In this document: positions 57,153-64,000 of the stretch, piece after piece
How the letters are laid out: the number at the start of each line of letters is the position of its first letter
Position numbering within the stretch: position 1 is the stretch's first letter
Assembly (NCBI RefSeq): GCF_003182135.1
Contig: NZ_QGTL01000003.1
Location: 372,001 to 436,000 of the forward strand
Length of the DNA: 64,000 bases
Direction: 5' to 3'
Source of the DNA: Nocardia neocaledoniensis
Lineage (GTDB): Bacteria > Actinomycetota > Actinomycetes > Mycobacteriales > Mycobacteriaceae
Notes under the pieces: model-generated
Told to the model about the DNA's origin: nothing
The model's database searches: none
What the model saw: only the letters and a program-made list of their open reading frames with translations
Program-made: the position numbers and the translations under genes

Positions 57153-60100
57153 TCAGCCCTGGTTGGTGTTCTGTGCCATCAGCAGCACGACATCGTCGAG
57201 CGACGCGCCGCCGAGAATCGCCGCGACCGGCAGATCCCGGTCCAGCTCCGCCTTGACCCGCTTGCGGAAGTCCAAGGCCTGCAGAGAATCCAGGCCGAGC
57301 GCGACCAGCGGCATGGTGGCGTCGATGGATTCGGTGCTGTCGCCGCCGATCACCTTCAGCAGCTCGGTGCGCATGCGCAGGTCGAGCGGGACGGTGTCGG
57401 AACCCGACGGCGCGACCGCCTCGTTCACGGCCGCTCGCTCCGCTTCGACGGCGACTCGCGACGAAGCGGCGGGCCGCGACGTATTCGCCTGCTGCGCGGG
57501 CACAGTCGATTCCAGGCCGGTGATCAGGCTCTCCTGGCCGAAGGCGCCGAGTACCTCGCGCAGGAAGTCCCAGTCGGCGGCGATGATCATGCCGTCGCGG
57601 ATCGGCTCGGCGAGCCCGGCCGCGATCGCGTCGGCGGGGACCATCGGGTACACCCCCGCTTCCTCGACCCGGGCGAACCCGGCGTCGTCGAGCGGACCGG
57701 CCACGCTCCACAGCCCCCACTGCAGGCTGGCCGCGGCGATGCCACGGGCGCGGAGGCGGCGGGCCGCGACATCGAGCATCCGGTTGGTGACCGCGTACAG
57801 GATCTGGCCACGCCCACCGATGGTCGCGGCCATCGACGAGCACAGCAGGACCCGCGCGTCGGTGGTCAGCGGCACGGTGTCGACGAGGTTGTCCAGGCCG
57901 CGCAGCTTGGCGGCGGCCGCGGTGCGCACATCGGCGGCGGTGATCGCGCCGAGTTCGGCGTCGACGTAGTTGACGGCGGCGTGGATCACCAGATCGGCAG
58001 GGCGATCGGCGATCTCGGCGCCGAAGGCTTTCGCGGCGTCGGCATCGCTGACATCGCAAGCCCTGACCACGATCTCGGTGTTCCCCAACCGACGCAACCG
58101 TGCCAGTTCGCCCGCCAGCTCCTCGGTCTCACCGCTGCGGCTGAGCAGGGTGATCCTGCCCGCGCCCGTCCTTGCCAAGTGCTCGGTGAAGCGCAGGCCC
58201 AGCTTGCCGGTGCCGCCGATGATCACGACATGATCGAGATCTGTTCCCAGCGAACCTGTTTCGGCTGCCGCGTCGGGGACCAGGCGCTTGACGAAGAGCT
58301 TGCCCGACCGCAACGCCAGCTCGGCCTCTCCAGTGGAGTGCACCGCGCCGACGATCTTGGCGGCCTGGGACACCACGGGCTCGCCGGCGGCGAGATCGAG
58401 ATGCCGGAAACGAGTGCCGGGGTGTTCGATGCCGACGCTACGGAACCCGGCGGCCACCCCCGACTGGAACAGGCCAGGAAGCGGATCGCTGTCGCGCACG
58501 GCCTCGCCGCCGACGGTGATCAGCCAGCACTCGCCACCGGGGCGCAGCGCGGACAGCGCGGCGGCCCAGGGGCGCTCGGCGTAGAACCGGGTGAGCGCGT
58601 CGATCGCCTCGCGCACGCCGTCATCGACGCCCACGGGCACCAGGATGATCACCGTGTCGGCGAAACCGGTTCCGGCAGCGGCGTTCTCCCGCGGCATACC
58701 CGGCGCGGCGACCGGGTCACCATCCGATCGGGAGCCGATGGCCGAACCGCCACCGGGGCGGGCCGCATCGGCTCGCTGATCGAGCGCGTCCAGCCCCGCC
58801 GGACCCAGCGATCGGGCTTCGGCGCCATGGCGGTCGGCCGCCGCGACGAGCGCGGTGGCCTGCTCGGCGCAGTCACCGGTCGGGTCGACGATGAGCAGGC
58901 TGCGCGGCGCGGTCAGCGTCCGGCGCTGCAGCGGCGTCCACTCTTCCACCAGCCGTTGCGATTTCGGCGCGTCGACGACGAGTTCGGCCGGTGTCTCGCG
59001 CGTGCCGAGGGGCGCCCACAGGCGCTTGGGCGCGGTGATCGTGTGCGGGAAATCGCGCAGCGGCAGCGTCACCGAGTCGTCGACGCGCAGCGCGTCCCAC
59101 CGGTAACCGAGATCGAGAACGGCGACCTGGGCGAGATTGCGGGTGAACTCGGACAGATCCTCCGCCGTGCGCAGCGAGGTGCCCAGTACGCGGAAGTCAC
59201 GCGGCGGCAGGCCGGGCCGGGCCGGGACCTGGCTCAGGTTCTCCTGCAGCGCCAGCTGCAGGATCGGGTGCTCGGCGACCTCGATCATCAGGTCGACGCC
59301 GTCGCTGCCCGCGTTGACCACGGCGCGGTCGAACCGCACCCGGTTGCGCAGGTTCCAGAACCAGTACTCCTCCTGCTTGAGGTCCGGCGTGATCGGCTCG
59401 CCGAGAGTCGCTCCGTAGCAGGGGATCTCAGTGGGCGCGAAGTTCGTAGCGCTCATCTCGTCACCGAGGAAGCCCTCGAAATCGGAGCGCACTTCGGCGA
59501 CGATCGAGGTGTGCGCGGGGAAGGCCACCCGGATCTCCCTGGCGAACTGGCCGCGCGCGGTGGCCGCCTCGACCAGATCGATGACGGCGCCGCGCTCACC
59601 GGAGATGGCGATGATGTGCGGTGAGTTGACGACCGCCAGCTCCGCCCAGCCCGAATGCCGGGCCATCAGCGCTTCCACGCTCTCGCGGTCCATGCCGAAC
59701 ACGGCCATCGAGTAGCCGCGCGGGGAAAGCCGATCCGCGAGCAGGGCGCGGTGGGTCACCGCGAGGACCGAGTCGCGCAGCGTCATCACGCCCGAGACCG
59801 CGCCCGCGGCGAGCTCGCCCTGGCTGTGCCCGACGGTCGCGCTCGGTTCGACACCTGCGGCGCGCCAGACGGCGGCCAGGCCGGTCATGTGGAACATCAG
59901 CGCGGGCTGCACCTCCCACACCGTGTCCTCGTACTGCCCCTCGTGGCCGAGCAGGTAGTGCAGCGGCTGGGAGTGGCCGAAGCGCTCTTCGTGCAGGGCC
60001 GCGCATTCGTCGACGACGGCGCGGTAGGCGGCGGACTGCTGGTAGAACAGCGAGCCCATGCCCGGCCGCTGGCTGCCCTGGCCGGGGAAGACGAACCCGA

Positions 60101-60404
60101 CGCGGCGCGCGCTCGCGGCCACGTCACCGCGCACCACGGACGGGTGGTCGGCATCGGTCGCGATCGCGTCGAGGGCGGCCGACAGCTCGTCGTTACCCGC
60201 CGCACCGGCGGCGGCGAGGATCAGCGCGCGGCGGCGGCGCGGCACGCGGGTGCGGAACAGCATGTCCGCCAGGCGTTCCGCGCTCACCTCGGGATGCTCG
60301 AGCAGGTAGCCGCGCACGGCGGCGGCCTCGGCGCGCAGCCCGTCGACGCTGTCGGAGGACAGCAGGACGGGGACGCGCCCGTCGGGCAGACGGTACTCAG
60401 CCAT
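57153..60404 (-). CDS. nbtC: Nocobactin-type PKS, AT-KR-ACP (MbtD-like)
   Basis: 1083 residues from ATG 60404. Acyltransferase with FVFPGQGSQRPGMG and VGHSQGELAAG (Ser about 195). Ketoreductase with the NADPH loop IIGGTGKLG (about 730) and SSMAATIGGRGQILYAVTN. C-terminal carrier with LGLDSLQALDFRK (about 1038). There is no ketosynthase, which is supplied by the upstream gene, and no dehydratase or enoylreductase. That fits a beta-hydroxy acid unit. The start overlaps the end of the ketosynthase gene by eight bases. Confidence 0.87.
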   Translation of the reverse strand: MAEYRLPDGRVPVLLSSDSVDGLRAEAAAVRGYLLEHPEVSAERLADMLFRTRVPRRRRALILAAAGAAGNDELSAALDAIATDADHPSVVRGDVAASARRVGFVFPGQGSQRPGMGSLFYQQSAAYRAVVDECAALHEERFGHSQPLHYLLGHEGQYEDTVWEVQPALMFHMTGLAAVWRAAGVEPSATVGHSQGELAAGAVSGVMTLRDSVLAVTHRALLADRLSPRGYSMAVFGMDRESVEALMARHSGWAELAVVNSPHIIAISGERGAVIDLVEAATARGQFAREIRVAFPAHTSIVAEVRSDFEGFLGDEMSATNFAPTEIPCYGATLGEPITPDLKQEEYWFWNLRNRVRFDRAVVNAGSDGVDLMIEVAEHPILQLALQENLSQVPARPGLPPRDFRVLGTSLRTAEDLSEFTRNLAQVAVLDLGYRWDALRVDDSVTLPLRDFPHTITAPKRLWAPLGTRETPAELVVDAPKSQRLVEEWTPLQRRTLTAPRSLLIVDPTGDCAEQATALVAAADRHGAEARSLGPAGLDALDQRADAARPGGGSAIGSRSDGDPVAAPGMPRENAAAGTGFADTVIILVPVGVDDGVREAIDALTRFYAERPWAAALSALRPGGECWLITVGGEAVRDSDPLPGLFQSGVAAGFRSVGIEHPGTRFRHLDLAAGEPVVSQAAKIVGAVHSTGEAELALRSGKLFVKRLVPDAAAETGSLGTDLDHVVIIGGTGKLGLRFTEHLARTGAGRITLLSRSGETEELAGELARLRRLGNTEIVVRACDVSDADAAKAFGAEIADRPADLVIHAAVNYVDAELGAITAADVRTAAAAKLRGLDNLVDTVPLTTDARVLLCSSMAATIGGRGQILYAVTNRMLDVAARRLRARGIAAASLQWGLWSVAGPLDDAGFARVEEAGVYPMVPADAIAAGLAEPIRDGMIIAADWDFLREVLGAFGQESLITGLESTVPAQQANTSRPAASSRVAVEAERAAVNEAVAPSGSDTVPLDLRMRTELLKVIGGDSTESIDATMPLVALGLDSLQALDFRKRVKAELDRDLPVAAILGGASLDDVVLLMAQNTNQG

Positions 60405-61716
60405 GGTTGGTCTCCTCCAGCACCGGCAGGCCGACGATGGCGTGCGCGTTGGTTCCCGCGACACCGAACGAGGACACCGCGGCGTAGCGCAGGCCGTCGG
60501 CGCGCGGCGCCCAGTCGGTGAGTTTCGCGGCGAGCCGCAGACTGGTCGCGTCCCAGTCGATGTCGGTGGTCGGGTCCTCGGCCCACAGGCTCGGCGCGAT
60601 CGCGCCGTTGGCGCCGCACAGCAGCACCTTGATCAGCCCGAGCATGCCCGAGGCCGCCTGGGCGTGGCCCGCGTTGGACTTCACCGAGCCGAGCAGCGGG
60701 GTGTCGGTACGGTCGACAGCGCCGTAAGTCGCTGCCAGCGCTGTCAATTCGAGCGGATCGCCGACGGCGGTGCCGGTGCCGTGCCCCTCGATGAGGCCGA
60801 TCGCGCTCGCGTCGATCCCGGCCGCGGCGACGGTGGCCTCGATGAGCCGCTGCTGCGCGGCCGCGCTGGGCACCGCGATCGGCGCGCCCGCGCCGTTGTG
60901 GTTGACCCGCGAGCCGAGCAGCTGACCGTAGATCCGGTGACCGAGCGCCTTCGCCCGCGACTCTCGTTCCAGCACAACGACACCGGCGCCCTCGCCCCAG
61001 AGCGTTCCTGTCGGATCGGCGGCGTAGGAGCGGCAGTGACCGTCGGTGGCCAGCGCGTTGTTCTTGGAGAACTCGTAGAACGCGCCGGGGGAACCCATCA
61101 CGCACACGCCGCCGGCCAGTGCCCATTCGCACTCGCCCGCGCGCACGGCCGCGGCCGCCTGATGCACCGCGGTCAGCGAGGACGCGCACGCGGTGTCGAC
61201 GCTGATCGACGGGCCGATCAGCCCGAGCCCGTGCGAGATCCGGCCCGCCACCGCGCCGAGCGCGGTGCCGGTGGCGCGGTAGCCGCTGTACTCGTTGACC
61301 TCGCCGACGCGCGGCCCGTACTCGACCGTCGACACGCCCATCCAGACCCCGGCCGGATCACCGTCGAGCGCACCGGGATTGATGCCCGCGTGCTCGAGCG
61401 CGCGCCACGCCACCCGCATGGCCACCCGCTGCTGCGGATCCATGGCCACCGCCTCGCGCGGGGTGATGCCGAAGAACTGGGCGTCGAATTCGGTGGCGCC
61501 GTCGAGGAAGCCGCCCGCGTCGCGCACGGGCGCCCAGCCGTCGAGTCTGCCGAGGGCGAACAGTTCGTCGAGCGGCCACTCGCGACCGCGGGGGAAGGGG
61601 CCGATGAGTTCGCGGCCGTCGGCCAGCGCCGACCAGAACGCCGGCAGGGTGTCGACGCCGCCGGGAGCCTCGACACCCATGCCGACGATGACGATGGGAT
61701 CGGTGTCCTGAGTCAT
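60397..61716 (-). CDS. nbtB: Nocobactin-type stand-alone ketosynthase (MbtC-like)
   Basis: 439 residues from ATG 61716. Beta-ketoacyl synthase with active Cys in VDTACASSLTAVHQA (about 177), His in EGHGTGTAVGDPLE (about 312) and His in SVKSNAGHAQAASGM (about 346). It ends soon after SSFGVAGTNAHAIV, so no other PKS domain is attached. It works with the AT-KR-ACP protein to extend the fatty acyl chain with malonate. The ATG overlaps the thioesterase stop (ATGA). Confidence 0.88.
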   Translation of the reverse strand: MTQDTDPIVIVGMGVEAPGGVDTLPAFWSALADGRELIGPFPRGREWPLDELFALGRLDGWAPVRDAGGFLDGATEFDAQFFGITPREAVAMDPQQRVAMRVAWRALEHAGINPGALDGDPAGVWMGVSTVEYGPRVGEVNEYSGYRATGTALGAVAGRISHGLGLIGPSISVDTACASSLTAVHQAAAAVRAGECEWALAGGVCVMGSPGAFYEFSKNNALATDGHCRSYAADPTGTLWGEGAGVVVLERESRAKALGHRIYGQLLGSRVNHNGAGAPIAVPSAAAQQRLIEATVAAAGIDASAIGLIEGHGTGTAVGDPLELTALAATYGAVDRTDTPLLGSVKSNAGHAQAASGMLGLIKVLLCGANGAIAPSLWAEDPTTDIDWDATSLRLAAKLTDWAPRADGLRYAAVSSFGVAGTNAHAIVGLPVLEETNHG

Positions 61717-62465
61717 CGGGCGAGTGCCTGACCCGCGAGCACCTCGGCGACGCCCTCGATGTTCTCGTCGATGTAGAAGTGGCCGCCCGCGAACAGGTTG
61801 ACCTCGATCGCGGCGGTGGTGCTCTGCTCCCAGCCGTACAGGTCGCGGGGCCCGACGAACGGGTCGTCGTCGCCGCCGAGCACGAGCAGGGGCGCGGCGA
61901 CCCGGACATCGGGGCCGCAGGAGTACGCGTCGAAGGCGCGGTAGTCGGCCTTGAGGACCGGCAGCGCCATCCGCATGACCTCGCGGCTGGCCATCACGTC
62001 GGCGCCGGTGCCGTTGAGCGCGGACATGTGGTCGAGCAATTCCTCGTCCTCGGTGGGGTGTCCGGGGAGCTCGGCGATCCGGTGCGGCGCGGCCGCGGCG
62101 GAGACCACCAGCAAACGCACGGCCAACCCGGCGGCCTCGGCCAGCCGGACGAACTCGAACGCGGCGATCGAGCCCATGCTGTGGCCGAAGACGGTGAGCG
62201 GGGCGCCGGTGTCGCGGGCGGAGCCGCGGAAGGCCTCGAAGGCGCCCACGGCGAGCTCGGGCAGGGTCTGCGCGGCGGGCTCGGCCAGCCGGTCCTGCCG
62301 GCCCGGGTACTGCACGATGACGGTGTCGAAGTCCTGGCTCATGCGCTTGGCGAACACCCGGTAGGCCGACGCGCCCGCGCCCGCGTGCGGGAAGACGATC
62401 AGCGGCGGTAGGGAATCGGTCCTGGGGGCCTGGAATTGCCTGATCCAGCCGAGTTCTCTTGCCAT
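61713..62465 (-). CDS. nbtA: Type II thioesterase of siderophore synthesis
   Basis: 250 residues. LIVFPHAGAGASAYRVFAKRM (oxyanion region), VFGHSMGSIAAFEF (Ser about 97), LVLGGDDDPFVGP (Asp) and LFAGGHFYIDEN (His). Type II thioesterases clear mis-loaded acyl groups from carrier domains. It is the first gene of the nbtA-E transcript and lies about 190 bases from the iron box. GGGAGAG precedes the ATG. Confidence 0.88.
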   Translation of the reverse strand: MARELGWIRQFQAPRTDSLPPLIVFPHAGAGASAYRVFAKRMSQDFDTVIVQYPGRQDRLAEPAAQTLPELAVGAFEAFRGSARDTGAPLTVFGHSMGSIAAFEFVRLAEAAGLAVRLLVVSAAAAPHRIAELPGHPTEDEELLDHMSALNGTGADVMASREVMRMALPVLKADYRAFDAYSCGPDVRVAAPLLVLGGDDDPFVGPRDLYGWEQSTTAAIEVNLFAGGHFYIDENIEGVAEVLAGQALAR

Positions 62466-62650
62466 GTCTCTCCCTCACCGGCCGCGCAGGGTCACGCCGC
62501 CGTTTCGCACTGTCCAACTCCGCGCAGAGGCACGGACCGGCCCGCACAGTCGTACGAGGCCGGGGCGAATCCTGTTGCACCCGAGACCGTCCCGCAATGC
62601 CATGCCGGCAACCATCGGGCGATCGGTCGGGCAACAGTATCACCCGGCCA

Positions 62651-62670
62651 TTAGTATAGGCTAGCCTTAC
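62651..62670. promoter_or_regulatory. IdeR/DtxR-like iron box between nbtA and acyltransferase gene
   Basis: TTAGTATAGGCTAGCCTTA matches the IdeR-type consensus (TTAGGTTAGGCTAACCTAA) at most positions and is close to palindromic. It lies between the divergent nbtA and nbtH-like genes, so one site may control both under iron. Confidence 0.82.
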
Positions 62671-62729
62671 CATTGCGGTAACCACGGTTATGATGAACAC
62701 CGGTTGTGATTGAACGGAGCGCCGAGCAG

Positions 62730-63395
62730 ATGAGCCCCGCCGGGACCCCTTACGTGCTACCTCGCGAGCAGACCGAACTGCCCGCCGACGTAGCCGCCGC
62801 GCCGGCGCCGAACCTGCCGGTTTTCGCGGCCCCGTTCACCCTGCGCGTGGCCGACCCGGACGGCACCGATCCCGACCTGCTCGTCGAGTGGATGGCCCGC
62901 CCGCACCTGCTCGAATCGTGGGAGCAGGACTGGGACGCCGACCGCCGTCGCACCGATTTCCGCGCTCAGCTGGCCGGAACCTATTCGCGCCCTTGCCTGC
63001 TCAGCCTCGATTTCGCGCTGCTCGGCCGGCCCGAACTCGGCGTCCGTGACATCGCCTACCTCGAGTTCTATCGCGCCGCCAAGGACGAGATCGGCCACCT
63101 GTACGACTCGGCTCCCGGCGACATCGGCTTCCACATCGCCACCGCCGACACCGCGGTGATCGGCAAGGGCATCATGACCGGCTGGATCGCCACGATGGTC
63201 ACCGCGCTCTTCGCCGCGAACCCGGACTGCCGCCGCGTCCTCGGCGATCCCGACCACCGCAACCAGGCCATCTGCCGCAGTCTCACCAAGGCGGGCTTCC
63301 ACCGGATCGACGAATTCGACGTCCGCCCCGACCGTCGCATCGCCCTCTACGCGGCGCCGCGCACCCCCGACGACCTGCCCGTCGCCCGAGCCTGA
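62730..63395 (+). CDS. nbtH: Siderophore lysine N-acyltransferase (MbtK/IucB-like GNAT)
   Basis: 221 residues from ATG 62730; GTG 62706 would add eight residues. Siderophore-type GNAT: FTLRVADPDGTDPDLLVEWMARPHLLESWEQDWDADRRRTDFRAQLAGTYSRPCLLSLDF, the GIGKGIM-like cofactor loop (AVIGKGIMTGWIATMVTALFAANPDCRRVLGDPDHRNQAICRSLTKAGF) and the closing FDVRPDRRIALYA. It transfers an acyl group to the side-chain nitrogen of hydroxylysine. It is divergent from nbtA across the iron box. The symbol is by analogy with the Nocardia farcinica set. Confidence 0.82.
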   Translation: MSPAGTPYVLPREQTELPADVAAAPAPNLPVFAAPFTLRVADPDGTDPDLLVEWMARPHLLESWEQDWDADRRRTDFRAQLAGTYSRPCLLSLDFALLGRPELGVRDIAYLEFYRAAKDEIGHLYDSAPGDIGFHIATADTAVIGKGIMTGWIATMVTALFAANPDCRRVLGDPDHRNQAICRSLTKAGFHRIDEFDVRPDRRIALYAAPRTPDDLPVARA

Positions 63396-63408
63396 GCACC
63401 CAGCCGAC

Positions 63409-63442
63409 CGAAGCCCCGCGCCTGAGGAGACGCGGGGCTTCG
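63409..63442. terminator. Bidirectional hairpin between nbtH-like gene and nbtG
   Basis: CGAAGCCCCGCG and CGCGGGGCTTCG form a perfect 12-bp stem with a ten-base loop, between the ends of two convergent genes. Confidence 0.85.
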
Positions 63443-63450
63443 TCGTTGTC

Positions 63451-64000
63451 TCAGCGGGCGGTGACGCGCGAGCGGCTCCTGGCCGGCTCGGTCTGCAGCA
63501 CGCGGTCCGAGAGTTCGCCAAGGCAGCTCAGATTCGGGAAGCCGGGGCCCTGCGCCAGCGCGGCCATGTTCGGCAGGTAGAGCTTTCCGGCGAGGCCGGT
63601 GACGGCGAGGTCGTAGCCGATCGACGCCTCGATCCGCTGCTGAGTCAGCGGGCCGCCCACGGCGAGCTCGAGCTGGTCGGCGGTCTGCTGGTCGAACATC
63701 TCGAGGAACCACAGCGGCTGCCCGCCGGTGGCGTCGACGACCAGGTCGAAGGCGTGCACCTGATCGGCCCGCAACTCGTTGGTCAGGGTCAGCGCCAGCG
63801 ACTCACCCTGCGGCACGATCTTGGTGACCCGGCCCTGCAGGTGATGCACGCGGTTGTCGCCGAGCAGGCTCTCCTGCACCCGAACCGAGAACACACCGCG
63901 GTCGGTGCGGCGGATGACGTCGCGGCGCTCCTGGATGCTCAGCGCGTTCCACTTCACCGGGTCGCTGAACAGCGAGTTCTCGAAGAAGCTCTCGCCGCGG
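63451..64000 (-). CDS. nbtG: L-lysine N6-monooxygenase, C-terminal part (runs off right edge)
   Basis: 183 codons of the 3' end; the start lies outside the window. The sequence GESFFENSLFSDPVKWNAL, IRRTDRGVFSVRV, FDLVVDATGGQPLWFLEMFDQQ and LYLPNMAALAQGPGFPNLSCLGELSDRVL is typical of FAD/NADPH lysine N-hydroxylases such as MbtG. The enzyme makes the N-hydroxylysine that, once acylated, supplies the hydroxamate ligands of the siderophore. It is transcribed towards the convergent acyltransferase gene. Confidence 0.9.
   Translation of the reverse strand, partial: RGESFFENSLFSDPVKWNALSIQERRDVIRRTDRGVFSVRVQESLLGDNRVHHLQGRVTKIVPQGESLALTLTNELRADQVHAFDLVVDATGGQPLWFLEMFDQQTADQLELAVGGPLTQQRIEASIGYDLAVTGLAGKLYLPNMAALAQGPGFPNLSCLGELSDRVLQTEPARSRSRVTAR

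Overview
The window reads as chromosome from a high-GC mycolic-acid actinomycete, most likely a Nocardia. The support is the nocobactin/mycobactin-type siderophore genes, the ESX-associated EspG, WXG100 and PPE-like proteins, DUF3558 lipoproteins, IdeR-like iron boxes and frequent GTG/ATG four-base overlaps. No ESX core machinery (EccB/C/D/E, MycP), tRNA, rRNA or CRISPR array was seen.

Layout. (1) 1-7111: an ESX-associated block. It holds a WXG100-like polymorphic toxin cut by the left edge, a plus-strand set of immunity-like genes (one unassigned, DUF6301, two TY-Chap), a WXG100 gene, an EspG gene and a long PE/PPE-like substrate. A leader of about 110 bp occurs twice (1778-1891, 4284-4395) and flanks the immunity block. 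(2) 7328-14556: an unassigned helical protein, dtd, and a four-gene BMP/nucleoside-type ABC importer (lipoprotein, ATPase, two permeases). (3) 14638-26444: ribosomal spc operon, secY, adk and map, all on the minus strand. The spc operon is split. rplN-rplX-rplE-rpsN ends at a strong hairpin. Then comes about 4.8 kb of unrelated genes (VapBC, two small secreted proteins, a TAP-like hydrolase, a DUF1275 protein). rpsH-rplF-rplR-rpsE-rpmD-rplO follows behind its own copy of the rplN promoter core. A 46-bp copy of the rpsN 3' end lies inside the inserted DNA.

(4) 26748-31796: a secreted protein, an M13 metallopeptidase lipoprotein, then an IdeR-like box driving a siderophore-binding lipoprotein and a SagB-type dehydrogenase. 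(5) 31886-44525: a second ESX/polymorphic-toxin locus. YbaB-like and WXG100 genes precede a 2185-codon toxin ORF with three C-terminal effector-like modules and two immunity-type genes nested in its +1 frame. Next are a gene that looks like an immunity/effector fusion, a decayed IS3 transposase, and a DUF3558 lipoprotein - small helical protein - PPE-like protein - EspG operon. (6) 44669-47319: secreted lipase, VapBC-type pair, VOC protein. (7) 47442-64000: nocobactin-type genes nbtE-D-C-B-A on the minus strand, a divergent acyltransferase (nbtH-like) sharing an iron box, and the 3' part of the lysine N-hydroxylase gene (nbtG) running off the right edge.

How it fits together. The nbt genes build an acylated hydroxylysine/salicyl-oxazole siderophore. 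The iron-box operon near 29.4 kb probably adds uptake and, by inference, oxazoline-to-oxazole oxidation. The two ESX loci look like effector/immunity systems that diversify by recombination.
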